A stretch of DNA of 64,000 nucleotides, from NCBI GenBank assembly GCA_965233735.1, contig OZ247501.1, positions 557,867 through 621,866 on the forward strand, in the 5' to 3' direction. Under the pieces are notes generated by a model. The model worked only from the letters and a program-made list of their open reading frames with translations. It was not told where the DNA came from and did not search any database. The DNA is from Cytomitobacter sp965233735. Its GTDB lineage: Bacteria > Pseudomonadota > Alphaproteobacteria > CAJXXZ01 > 1604HC. Below are positions 1 to 8,515 of the stretch, piece by piece. The position numbers and the translations under genes are program-made. Every line of letters begins with the position of its first letter. Within the stretch, counting starts at the first letter, position 1.

Positions 1-518
1 ATAGAAAAAAAGTTTTAGATAATTTTGATTTAGATGACTGGAACAAAATCATTAAAGAAGTTCTACATAATGCTATATCTAGATTTTTGCCAGAATCTGG
101 GAGTTGGAATGAAGAAGGGCTAAGCAAATATATGAATGAAACTTATAATATTAATGTAGATATTAAAGAAATAAATCAAAATATAAAAATCAATCCAGCT
201 TTGATAGAAAACTACTTAACTGAAAAACTATATAATACTTTTGATGCATTTAATGAAAATAAAAATATTTCAGTAGTGTATAAAATGTGTGTATTGCAAG
301 CTATTGATACTCAATGGAGAAATCATGTTCAAAATCTTGATTATTTAAGACAAGGAATAAATTTAAAGGGATATGCGCAAAAAGATCCATTGGTAGAGTA
401 TAAAAAAGAATCTTTTCAATTGTTTGAAAATATGTGGAATTTATTATACGAATCAGCTGTGCAAAATTTTATCAATTGGCAAAGCAAAACTGAAAATTCA
501 TTCGATTTTGATTCTTAA
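1..518 (+). CDS. secA: Protein translocase subunit SecA, C-terminal part (5' end outside window)
   Basis: The reading frame is open from the first bases of the window, so the gene begins upstream; an internal ATG at 87 is not the true start. SecA is the ATPase motor that pushes preproteins through SecYEG. The visible part is the helical wing/scaffold region: a recognisable block with IDTQWRNHVQNLDYLRQGIN, then GYAQKDPLVEYKKESFQLF, matches the conserved SecA C-terminal third. The protein stops soon after in an acidic tail (SFDFDS). The zinc-binding C-terminal tail with its CxC...CH cluster, present in many SecA proteins, is absent, as in other reduced genomes. No partner gene follows directly; the next 330 bases are non-coding. 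Confidence 0.93.
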   Translation, partial: RKKVLDNFDLDDWNKIIKEVLHNAISRFLPESGSWNEEGLSKYMNETYNINVDIKEINQNIKINPALIENYLTEKLYNTFDAFNENKNISVVYKMCVLQAIDTQWRNHVQNLDYLRQGINLKGYAQKDPLVEYKKESFQLFENMWNLLYESAVQNFINWQSKTENSFDFDS

Positions 519-853
519 TGTTATTTCAAGTTTTTTTAAATATTAATAGTAATTTGTGATTCAAGAAAAAAATTTAACTAAGCAACGCTCATTTCTTTTA
601 TAAATCGCATATATTTCATATTGCTAATCAAATTCATGATTTTTTTTCTCATAATTATATTGGGGGGGATATTAAAAAGCAAAACTATATAAAACTATTA
701 CAATAATTCATAGAGTGTTTTTTATGTTAAATTGTGTATATTGATAGCTTGAATTAGTCATTTATTAGAGTGTTTCATGATATTTATTCATGATATACGC
801 GTATATATTTTAAACAAATGTTAAATTATTCTATTTTGTGGTAAATTAATTCT
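519..853. other. Non-coding spacer between secA and gmk
   Basis: No credible gene is seen in these 335 bases. The sequence is very AT-rich, with a run of seven G at about 661-667 and a perfect 14-bp palindrome (ATATACGCGTATAT) at 793-806, about 50 bases before the gmk start. The palindrome could be an operator, but nothing else supports that. Confidence 0.5.
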
Positions 854-1381
854 ATGAAGAAAATAGTAATATTAGTAGGGCCCTCAGGTTCAGGAAAAAC
901 TTCCTTAGCTAATATTCTTTCTTCTAAAGATTTCTATAAGCCTATTACTTGCACAACGAGATCAAAAAGAAATAATGAAACACATGGTGTGGATTATTTT
1001 TTTCTTTCTCAAGATGAATTTGAAAATAAAATAAACAATAAAGAGTTGGCAGATTATGATAAAATTTTTGATACATATTATGGAGTAGAAAAAACTCAAT
1101 TTTCGTTAAATGACAAAAATATTATAATGCCTGCTACTTTTTTGGGAGTTTCAAATCTAAGAAAACATTTCGACAATGTTATATCAATTTTCTTAAATCC
1201 ACCTAGTATAAAAGAATTGACAAAAAGGATGTATGAAAGAAAAATGTCAGAAAGTTTGATTAAAAAAAGAATTCAAAGTATAAGTTGTGAAATGGAAAAT
1301 ATAGATAGATGCGATTATATTGTGTCTACTAATCAAGCAATTGAGAAATCTTGCGAAGATTTAGAAAGGATATTATGTTAA
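854..1381 (+). CDS. gmk: Guanylate kinase
   Basis: Phosphorylates GMP to GDP in the cytoplasm, a step of GTP/dGTP synthesis. The 175-residue product has the P-loop GPSGSGKT at residues 9-16 and the guanylate kinase signature around CTTRSKRNNETHGVDYFF, which binds GMP. The length is slightly below the usual 200-210 residues and the C-terminal lid region is shortened. The next gene, an AmpG-like permease, starts inside the stop region of gmk (ATG at 1375, gmk stop at 1379-1381), so the two are probably translated from one mRNA. The ATG at 854 is the first start that leaves the P-loop at its normal distance from the N-terminus. Confidence 0.95.
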   Translation: MKKIVILVGPSGSGKTSLANILSSKDFYKPITCTTRSKRNNETHGVDYFFLSQDEFENKINNKELADYDKIFDTYYGVEKTQFSLNDKNIIMPATFLGVSNLRKHFDNVISIFLNPPSIKELTKRMYERKMSESLIKKRIQSISCEMENIDRCDYIVSTNQAIEKSCEDLERILC

Positions 1382-2667
1382 ATAAATTATTAAATAGATT
1401 TCTAGCGTATAGAAATTCAGAGCATTATATAAGAAATAATATAGTGCTATTACTTGGAATGGTGAGTGCCACGGTATATTCATTATCGTCACACACATTG
1501 TTTATATGGTTATCAGATTTAAATGTATCTACAAAAGCTTTAGGTTTTGTTAGCTTAGGATATATTATTCATGCTATGAAAATTTTATGGATACCAATTT
1601 TTGAAAAATTTGATATTCCTGTTTTACGTAATCATTTTGATAGAAGGGCATCTTGGATTTTATTTTTCATTCTTACTTCTGGGTTGTCTATTTTTGGAGT
1701 GAGTTTTCTTCATCCAATTAATAATATGTCTATTTTTATGACTTGCATTGCAATTGCTACTTTTTCCATGTCTGTAATGGATGCGTTATTAAGAGCTCAG
1801 ATTTTGATTTTATCCAAAGATAGTAAAGACCAAACAACTATTGTTGGATTGGGAACATTCGGATTTAGAATTGGAATGTTTATTTCTATACAATTATTCA
1901 TTTTATTATCAGAATATACTTCATGGATGTCTATCTATAGAGTTTCTGGAATTTTCATAGTGCTATCATCATTATTAATGATTTTCTTGCCTAAAGTTGA
2001 AATCTCAAAACAATCAAAATCCTTTAAAGATTTGTTAATTTTGCCATATAAAGATTTTGTAACTCGCCATAAAGGATATGTGTTAAGCGTTATTGGTTTT
2101 ATGTTGTTCTTCAAATTACAGGATAGACTGTTGGCTCCTTTGAATTATAAATTTTTCACAACACTTCATCCAGTAAGCTCATTTGCAATTCTTAATGCTT
2201 TGACAATGAAAAAAATATTCTCAATTTCCAAAATAACAGCAGGAATTATTATGGGATTCGGATTATATGCAAGTATGAAATTGATTAGAAAGTACAACCA
2301 TAAGTTAATTGCTTTTATTGGTGTTATTTTACATTCAACAACATGTTTACCTTTGCTTTTATTGCATTTTCAAACAAGACACTCGATTATATTAATATTT
2401 GCTATATTATTAGTAGAAAAAATTGTAAGAGCTTTTTCAGGAAATGTTTATTACATATATCAAGCAAAATTCTGTTCAAAAGAATATGCAGCTGGTCAAA
2501 TTGCTATAATCACATTCTTAGAATCTATTGCTGGTGCTGTTTTTGGAATTGCATCAGGATTCATTGTTGCTTATTTAAGTTGGACAGCTTTGATTGTTCT
2601 TGCAACAGTAATTAGTTTGCCAGTATTGATATTTATTAATCATCTTCCAGAAGAAATTAATAACTAA
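1375..2667 (+). CDS. AmpG-like MFS permease
   Basis: Hydrophobic protein of about 430 residues with about 12 membrane segments. The N-terminal region (SSHTLFIWLSDLNVSTKALG, then KILWIPIFEKFD) resembles AmpG-type major facilitator permeases, which import muropeptides for peptidoglycan recycling; in intracellular alphaproteobacteria AmpG-like copies are often multiplied and their substrates unknown. The frame is open from a TTG at 1351, but the ATG at 1375 is preferred: it follows an AAAGGA ribosome site at about 1364 and overlaps the gmk stop by a few bases. A stem-loop with a T-run downstream (2675-2735) probably ends this two-gene unit. The substrate cannot be read from the sequence. Confidence 0.75.
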   Translation: MLNKLLNRFLAYRNSEHYIRNNIVLLLGMVSATVYSLSSHTLFIWLSDLNVSTKALGFVSLGYIIHAMKILWIPIFEKFDIPVLRNHFDRRASWILFFILTSGLSIFGVSFLHPINNMSIFMTCIAIATFSMSVMDALLRAQILILSKDSKDQTTIVGLGTFGFRIGMFISIQLFILLSEYTSWMSIYRVSGIFIVLSSLLMIFLPKVEISKQSKSFKDLLILPYKDFVTRHKGYVLSVIGFMLFFKLQDRLLAPLNYKFFTTLHPVSSFAILNALTMKKIFSISKITAGIIMGFGLYASMKLIRKYNHKLIAFIGVILHSTTCLPLLLLHFQTRHSIILIFAILLVEKIVRAFSGNVYYIYQAKFCSKEYAAGQIAIITFLESIAGAVFGIASGFIVAYLSWTALIVLATVISLPVLIFINHLPEEINN

Positions 2668-2674
2668 TTGAGAA

Positions 2675-2735
2675 TTCTTCATAACTAAATATTTAGGTTT
2701 ATTACTTTTTCTTAGAGATATGAAGAACTTTTTTT
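2675..2735 (+). terminator. Probable Rho-independent terminator of gmk-ampG
   Basis: The arms TTCTTCATA (2675-2683) and TATGAAGAA (2719-2727) are perfectly complementary and are followed after one C by seven T (2729-2735). The 35-base loop contains a perfect 12-bp palindrome, CTAAATATTTAG, at 2685-2696. The large loop makes this weaker than a compact terminator, but the position just after the permease stop fits. Confidence 0.5.
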
Positions 2736-3375
2736 CCAGTGTATATTTTAACAATTAACATTTTATATTTAATAAGTATTTGAGTTATAAGTATGCTTCT
2801 ATTTAAACAGAAGAATTAAGTCTGTTTCCAAAAAAAATAACAACATTACACTGATATTCAATAAAAGAAGAGTAAAGAGCTTAATGGTATAGGTTCTATC
2901 TAGAAAAAATTTGACATTGATGCATGGCCTTTTTTGCTGATAGGTATGCTAGAGTATAAATTTACAAATATTGGCTTTTTTTATATAAATGTAGATAATT
3001 TCTATTTAACATATATATGTTGAATTTACATTGTCATGATTTATAAAAATTCTAACTATAAGTTAATTGTGTTTTTCAATACATATTTAAAATATTATGC
3101 AATTTCCCAATGCATGTGCTTAGTTGTTGAAAAATTTCCGTTTGAAATAATATTAAAACATATCTCATTACAATAATATATTTTTTATTAGCAATTGAGT
3201 ATTTTAAATATTCAAACAGTTTAGATAGAAAAATTTCTTAATATTTTCCATTAATAGATAGTGATTTTGTTTGTTTTTAAAAGGTAGTTGATTGTATATA
3301 GAAGTTAAACTAAACTTGCATCATAATCATATCAATCAAAAATTTTTTTATGCCAAAGATTGAAATACGATAAAA
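2736..3375. other. Non-coding spacer between ampG-like gene and thyX
   Basis: About 640 bases without a supported gene; only short frames with no recognisable product. Probably a decayed region, but no residual homology could be recognised by eye. It lies at the 3' ends of both neighbouring genes (convergent), so no promoter is needed here. Confidence 0.5.
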
Positions 3376-4224
3376 TTAAATAATGTGTTCATATAAATTA
3401 AAGTTTTTCATCAAAGAGTTCCATTCATTTTTGCTCATTTTTGTATCATCTTTTGTAACTTTTTCATTTTTCAATAATTTAGTAATTACATTCATAGACT
3501 CTTGGGATAAAGATAAGCAGTTATAATTATGGAAAGCATCATAAGTAAATGGTAGCCATAATTTTAATATTTCTTTGATTTTTAAAGCATATTCTCTGAT
3601 TTCAAATTGAGCATGATCTGAGCTTCTTAATTTTACAAAGCGCATAAGGTTGTTTAGATCTATTTTCCAATAAAATTGTGTGTATAAATTAGTTGGTAGA
3701 ACACCTCTTGCAATTTCTCTTGCAACTCCATTATCAATTAATGACTTATATACAGAGTAAGATTCTTGATTTATTTTATTAATTTTATCTTTAGATTCTT
3801 GCTTTATATTATCTTCTAATTCACTTCCTCTGGATTGTCTATTGCTCATATCTTGACCTGTAATATGTTCCAACTCGGGGCAATATAAATCATTATCCAT
3901 TTCTGAATATCTTGCAGAATACTCATTTACATTGGCAGTTCTATGTCGTAACCATTGTCTAGCAATGAAAATAGGAGCTTTAATATGTAGTTTTATTTCG
4001 CACATTTCGAATACAGATGTATGCTCATTTCTTAAAAGATAACGTATAAGATTTTTATCATTGCTAACAGTTTTTGTTCCTTTTCCATATGAAATTCTTG
4101 CCGCTTGAGTGATTGAGCTATCATCTCCCATATAGTCAATTACTCGAATAAATCCTTTATCTAATACTGGAATTTTGTCTTCAAGTATATTTTCTAAACT
4201 CTCCACAGAAATACGTTTTGTCAT
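3376..4224 (-). CDS. thyX: Flavin-dependent thymidylate synthase ThyX
   Basis: Makes dTMP from dUMP using FAD, NADPH and methylenetetrahydrofolate. The 282-residue protein carries the ThyX signature RHRX7S at residues 93-103 (RHRTANVNEYSARY) and the preceding conserved block SVFEMCEIKLHIKAPIFIARQW. ThyX replaces ThyA in many alphaproteobacterial endosymbionts. Together with tmk and dcd elsewhere in this window it gives a route from dCTP to dTTP. The start chosen is the ATG at 4224; the bases just before it are TTTTAATAATTT, with no clear ribosome site, so a leaderless transcript is possible. The gene stands alone, convergent with the AmpG-like gene. Confidence 0.96.
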   Translation of the reverse strand: MTKRISVESLENILEDKIPVLDKGFIRVIDYMGDDSSITQAARISYGKGTKTVSNDKNLIRYLLRNEHTSVFEMCEIKLHIKAPIFIARQWLRHRTANVNEYSARYSEMDNDLYCPELEHITGQDMSNRQSRGSELEDNIKQESKDKINKINQESYSVYKSLIDNGVAREIARGVLPTNLYTQFYWKIDLNNLMRFVKLRSSDHAQFEIREYALKIKEILKLWLPFTYDAFHNYNCLSLSQESMNVITKLLKNEKVTKDDTKMSKNEWNSLMKNFNLYEHII

Positions 4225-4548
4225 AAATTATTAAAACATGAAAAGCATTATTAGCGCTATGGGTTAAATAATGAATGCTCGCATTGAAGCATAGTAAAAT
4301 ATTTATTTGTGTTTCTATAGCTGCTTTAGGTGAATTAAATAATGTTTGTTTAATATTATTTATCTTTGAAAATATTAATAAGCAATTTAATGGCATTTAA
4401 TAATTTAATTATACATTGAGTGGGAATAACTTAGATTTATGAAAATTATCATTAGTGTCTTAATTTGCAAAAAATCTTTCATAAAGAACTTATGTTTTGT
4501 GTTTAAAATTTTAATTTTATTAAAATAAGGTTGTCTGATAATTTTATT
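4225..4548. other. Non-coding spacer between thyX and ankyrin gene
   Basis: Divergent intergenic region. A 71-codon frame on the minus strand (4181-4396) overlaps the thyX start and has no recognisable features, so it is not counted. The 3' edge leads into the ankyrin gene promoter. Confidence 0.5.
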
Positions 4549-4574
4549 TTGAAATGTGTTAACTGTGTTATAGT
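4549..4574 (+). promoter_or_regulatory. Probable promoter of the 259-residue ankyrin gene
   Basis: TTGAAA at 4549-4554 and an extended -10, TG-T-TATAGT (hexamer 4569-4574). The spacer is 14 bases, shorter than the ideal 17. The ATG at 4583 lies only 8 bases after the -10 hexamer. The other intact ankyrin gene (14344) has the same TTGAAA and TGT-TATAAT elements. Confidence 0.4.
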
Positions 4575-4582
4575 ATGTGATT

Positions 4583-5356
4583 ATGAATAAAATATTAACA
4601 ATAATTATTCTTTATATGAATATGGCTGCTACAGTGGATGAAGATTTAGTTTCTTCAGTATTTCACAGTGATATTCAAGGCGTTAATGCTGCATTAAATA
4701 ATGGAGCTAATGTTAATACTATGGAATATACTTTTGGATTAGATATGAGCAATAATAACATTCTTGGATTTGCTATAACAAACCACAATATGATTAATAT
4801 TCTTTTGAAAAGTGGAGCTTTTGTTGATAAAATTGATGGTGATGGGAATACAGCGCTAATTAACTCTTTTAATTATGGCATCAGTAATGAAGATCGTAAT
4901 GCAATTTGTAAAACCTTTTTGCGTAATGATGCTAATATAGAAAAAATATTCAATGGATATAGTGCGTTTCATATGGCTTTAAATTTTTCTCATGATGCAA
5001 AGACTAATACATTAGATACAATTAAATCTATGTTGATTCATGGGGTTGATTTAGATCAAATTCATAACGGACAAGGATTTCTTCATATGGCTGTTGAAAA
5101 TGATAAGTGTGTTGAGATATCTGTTGAGGTTGTGAAGCTTCTTTTAGACTGTGGAATTGATATTAATTTAACAAATTGTAATCAAAGAACAGCTTTACAT
5201 ATAGCATCTGTCAAGGGAAATCATGTGTTAATAAAAGTTCTTTTAGATTATGGAGTTAATCATAACATTCTTGATGATAAAGGCTTTGACGCATTATATT
5301 TGGCTTCTAATTATGATAAAGCAAAGAAGGTTTTTAATGATTTCGGAATATTATAG
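4583..5356 (+). CDS. Secreted ankyrin-repeat protein
   Basis: About 257 residues. A short hydrophobic N-terminus (MNKILTIIILYMNMAATVDED) looks like a signal peptide. It is followed by a block shared with the other ankyrin genes here (DLVSSVF...GVNAALNNGANVNT) and roughly six ankyrin repeats, clearest at VKLLLDCGIDINLTN, TALHIASVKGNHVLIKVLLD and YGVNHNILDDKGFDALYLAS. Ankyrin repeats bind proteins and are frequent in effectors of intracellular bacteria; a role in the host is inference. The repeats are diverged from each other, unlike the homogenised ones in the gene at 14344. The frame also has a GTG at 4577, but the ATG at 4583 fits the promoter spacing better. The gene stands alone. Confidence 0.8.
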   Translation: MNKILTIIILYMNMAATVDEDLVSSVFHSDIQGVNAALNNGANVNTMEYTFGLDMSNNNILGFAITNHNMINILLKSGAFVDKIDGDGNTALINSFNYGISNEDRNAICKTFLRNDANIEKIFNGYSAFHMALNFSHDAKTNTLDTIKSMLIHGVDLDQIHNGQGFLHMAVENDKCVEISVEVVKLLLDCGIDINLTNCNQRTALHIASVKGNHVLIKVLLDYGVNHNILDDKGFDALYLASNYDKAKKVFNDFGIL

Positions 5357-5616
5357 TTTATAAGTTAGTTTTGAGAATTTCATTGGAAATTTTATTTTTA
5401 CAATAAATCATATTTGCATAAACAATTAATGTTGATGAATAAAATATTTAAGTGTGTAATTTTGTAATTAGGTAATAATGTATACTATGCCTAAAATTGT
5501 TTTCGTATAATTACTTTATAGGTTTTGAATATGCAATTCTTGAAAATTATAATGTGTTTTTCATTAATAAAGCTTGAGTGAGATTTAAATGTTTAATAAA
5601 TTAAACTTAAATAAGC
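5357..5616. other. Non-coding spacer before tRNA-His
   Basis: AT-rich sequence without a supported gene. It ends in the tRNA-His promoter. Confidence 0.5.
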
Positions 5617-5645
5617 TTGCTATTCATATTTTTGTTTTGTATTCT
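5617..5645 (+). promoter_or_regulatory. Probable sigma-70 promoter of tRNA-His
   Basis: TTGCTA (5617-5622), a 17-base spacer and TATTCT (5640-5645), placing the transcription start about five bases before the tRNA. The tRNA-Ile(UAU) gene has the same TTGCTA box and spacer. Confidence 0.55.
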
Positions 5646-5656
5646 ATGTTTTGAAT

Positions 5657-5732
5657 GGCGGATATAGCTCAGTTGGTTAGAGCGCTAGATTGTGGCTTTA
5701 GAGGTCGCCGGTTCGAGACCGGTTATTCGCCT
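5657..5732 (+). tRNA. tRNA-His (GTG anticodon)
   Basis: A complete cloverleaf can be folded: acceptor GGCGGAT/ATTCGCC (5657-5663 with 5725-5731), D arm, anticodon stem CTAGA/TTTAG with loop TTGTGGC, and T arm with TTCGAGA. The anticodon is GTG, so it reads histidine codons. CCA is not encoded. The base before the acceptor is T, not the G-1 typical of tRNA-His, and the discriminator (5732) is T. Many alphaproteobacteria lack G-1 but use A73, so U73 is unusual. A T-rich tract follows directly. Confidence 0.93.
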
Positions 5733-5790
5733 TTTATTTTTTGTTAGCTCAATCATTGAATTTTTTTAATATAAATAGTAAATTATACTT

Positions 5791-6351
5791 ATGATTAATC
5801 TTTCTTTAAGATCAGAATTTGGATCTCAAGTTGCTAAAAATGTTAGAAAAGCAGATATGATTCCTGTTGCTCTATATTCAAAAAATTGCCAAGAACATGG
5901 AAACATTGAATTTAAAGATGCTAAAGATCTACTATATACTCCTAACTTTAAAACAAAAACATTAGACTTAAAGCTAGGTGACAAATCTTATAAAGCAATC
6001 ACACAAGCAGTTCAATATCATCCAATAACAGATAAGCCTGTTCATATTGATTTTTTTGTTCTGGAAGCAGATCAAAAAATCAGAGTTAAGCTTCCTGTTG
6101 AATTTGTTAACAAAGATAAATGTCCTGGATTTAAATTGGGAGGAATATTAAACTTAATGACTAAAGAAATAACATCCATTGTTAACTCTGATGATATTCC
6201 TTCATCAATTAAAATTGATTTAGAAGGAAAGCAATTAGGAGATTCTATGAAACTTCGTGACGTTCAAATTCCTAATGGAGTGAAAGTTTTGAAATTAGAT
6301 GAAAATACTACTTTAGCTTCAGTTATAGCTCCTTCAAAACCAAAAGAATGA
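5791..6351 (+). CDS. rplY: 50S ribosomal protein L25/Ctc, long form
   Basis: Binds 5S rRNA in the large subunit. The 186-residue product starts with the L25 domain (LSLRSEFGSQVAKNVRKADMIPVALYS) and continues with the beta-rich TL5/CTC domain (KVLKLDENTTLASVIAP at the end), so it is the two-domain form. A -10-like TATACT at 5784-5789 lies directly before the ATG at 5791, and no ribosome site is visible, suggesting a leaderless message. The stop overlaps the start of pth (ATGA), the common rplY-pth pairing. The L25 substrate, 5S rRNA, is not encoded in the rRNA operon of this window. Confidence 0.95.
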   Translation: MINLSLRSEFGSQVAKNVRKADMIPVALYSKNCQEHGNIEFKDAKDLLYTPNFKTKTLDLKLGDKSYKAITQAVQYHPITDKPVHIDFFVLEADQKIRVKLPVEFVNKDKCPGFKLGGILNLMTKEITSIVNSDDIPSSIKIDLEGKQLGDSMKLRDVQIPNGVKVLKLDENTTLASVIAPSKPKE

Positions 6352-6857
6352 TAAGTAAATATAAATTAATAGTAGGCTTAGGAAATATAGGGTCTAAATA
6401 TAATAGTACTCGCCATAATCTTGGATTTATTTTTTTAGATTATATTAAAGAACATTTAAATTTTTCTGAGTTTTCCAATAACAAAAAAAATAATTTTTCA
6501 CTGTCTCAATCTTCTAAATTAAGTTTGATGAAGCCAGCAACATATATGAATGCTTCTGGTTTAGCTGTTTTGTCATACATTAGTAAAAATTCTTGCAAAC
6601 CTAATGAAATTTTAGTTATTCATGATGATTTGAATTTGCCTAATGAGCAAATCAAATTGAAAGAGGGTGGTGGATCTGGTGGTCATAATGGATTGAAAAG
6701 TATTTCTAATTCAATAGGCGCAGATTATCATAGAATACGATTAGGAATAGGCCACCCAGGAGATGGTGTTGCTAACTTTGTATTGGAAAAAACTGATTTG
6801 TCTAATTGGCATTCTATTATAGAGAATTGGACAACGCAAAATGCATTTTGGGAATGA
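6348..6857 (+). CDS. pth: Peptidyl-tRNA hydrolase
   Basis: Cleaves peptidyl-tRNA released from stalled ribosomes. The 169-residue protein has all expected motifs: VGLGNIGSKYNSTRHNLGF with catalytic His23, LMKPATYMNASG with Asn68, IHDDLNLP with Asp93, and KEGGGSGGHNGLKSI. It is slightly short at the C-terminus compared with the usual 185-195 residues. Translation is coupled to rplY through the ATGA overlap at 6348-6351. Confidence 0.96.
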   Translation: MISKYKLIVGLGNIGSKYNSTRHNLGFIFLDYIKEHLNFSEFSNNKKNNFSLSQSSKLSLMKPATYMNASGLAVLSYISKNSCKPNEILVIHDDLNLPNEQIKLKEGGGSGGHNGLKSISNSIGADYHRIRLGIGHPGDGVANFVLEKTDLSNWHSIIENWTTQNAFWE

Positions 6858-6969
6858 TTTAAGTTTTAATAGTCCAATAGTTACAAAAGTAATAATTAAG
6901 ATTTAATAAATTATGTGAATAGAAAGTTCTATATTGTAAAATATATGCATCTCAATATAAAATATATAA

Positions 6970-8076
6970 ATGAAAAAATAAATAATATTTTTTTCTTTTT
7001 GTTTGAATTTAATTTCAACTCCAGATAGTGATTTGTTGCGTTCTGTTAATGATAATAATATTTACAATGCTCGTGTTGCATTAGATAATGGAGCTGATAT
7101 ACAGTTAAATATTATTAAGGCCACTTGAATAAATTATAACAATACAAATATGGCTGAGTTTTTAATATATAATTATATTGATAAAAAGAATTTTTTAACA
7201 TTTGCATTAAATAGTGATAATGCTCCTATTTCTAAAATATTGATAAATAATATAGGAGAATGTGATTATATTATGAATCTTATTATTGATATTAGACGTA
7301 ATAATATTTTAGAATACTTATTGCAAGAAGATATTATAGATAAAAACAAAGCATTATACTATGCTGTTATGCTGGACAACAGAGTGGCCTAATATGCTCA
7401 TTGAATGGGGTGCTGATGTTGATGCTAAACATGCATGATACTTTTAACTATCAGCTAGCAAGGCTCTCAATCTCATATTTGTTGCTTGCTAATTACATCT
7501 TCATGTAAATGATGTATTGCATTATGCTATTATGCATATAAATAAGGTTAAAATTTTCATAGCGCATGGGTTTGATATATCAATATAGTGAAAGGTGTGG
7601 ACTATCGCAAATTGATAAATCATGATATTTAAATAATTTAGATGTATTTAAAGCTATGATAAATTGCAATTTGATAAATAGATGCATTATGGCTGGGTCT
7701 AATATTCGTGATTTGATGCCCATATCTTCATATAAGTCAGATGTATTATTTTATGCTGTGTATATAAAATATGGATGCGGTTAAAATTCTTGTAGAGTGT
7801 GGATTTGATGTTTTTACAAGTAATAAAAAGTTTTCTAATTTATCACACATTGTTTTCGAGTTTATGAATAATTCAGAAGCATTTAAATTTATGATGAATA
7901 ATTATTTTATAAGGAATAGATGCGATGTAAATTTAATAGAGAGATTTAGTTTGTCAGATATCTCTCTAGAAATGAAATTTTATTTAGCAAAATTTATTTT
8001 TCACACATCAAATGTATTCAATTTATACTTTTACTTAATAACACCTATGAATTACTTAGGAAGCATATCAGCATAA
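6970..8076 (+). pseudogene. Decayed secreted ankyrin-repeat gene
   Basis: Fragments of one ankyrin protein are spread over three frames. A start-like ATG AAA AAA TAA at 6970 is broken at once by a stop. The piece at 7021-7128 reads PDSDLLRSVNDNNIYNARVA then LDNGADIQLN, which matches the first repeat of the intact ankyrin genes at 4583 and 14344. Further pieces are 7150-7392, an EWGADVDAK stretch at about 7400-7430, and 7771-8076 (MDAVKILVECGFDVFTSNK). Stops and frameshifts separate them. The last two pieces are open for 80 and 101 codons, so residual expression cannot be excluded, but the shared N-terminal block shows that this was one gene. It lies directly after pth. Confidence 0.75.
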
Positions 8077-8515
8077 AATTTAATATGTGATTGTATTAGC
8101 GCTATTAATTACAGATAGGAAGAGTTTGTTTTTGAAAAAAAACTATTAAGTTGTTTTGGTGAAGGTTTTCTCTATATTAAATAGGGCTTTATGACAATTA
8201 TTTTAAATATACTCATTATATCTGTAAATTATACATACTGTTATAACAGTGACTAGATCATTTTTATGTATATGATGGTCTTTAAGCAGAAATGGTGTAA
8301 GAGAAAATCAAAATATCTTGAGAACATCACTTAATTTTTCCTATTTAAATTTATTACAAGTGTGAAAATTCTGATTAAATTGATTGTGGAAAGTGTAGTT
8401 GAGATTTAATCAAATAATTTGAAATCTAAAGATAAAATGCATAAAGGTGAAGTTATAAGTAACTTAGATTAATAATGAAAATCAAAGCATTATAATTAAA
8501 TTATCTTGTTTATGA
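8077..8515. other. Non-coding spacer between ankyrin pseudogene and murD
   Basis: About 440 AT-rich bases with no supported gene, at the 3' ends of both neighbours. Possibly further remains of the ankyrin gene, but no repeat could be recognised. Confidence 0.45.

Noticed and set aside
4181..4396. 71-codon minus-strand frame beside thyX
   Set aside because: It overlaps the thyX start, lacks a ribosome site and has no recognisable features.
7150..8076. Two separate small genes after pth
   Set aside because: Both pieces and the sequence before them are fragments of one ankyrin gene broken by stops and frameshifts, so they are reported as one pseudogene.
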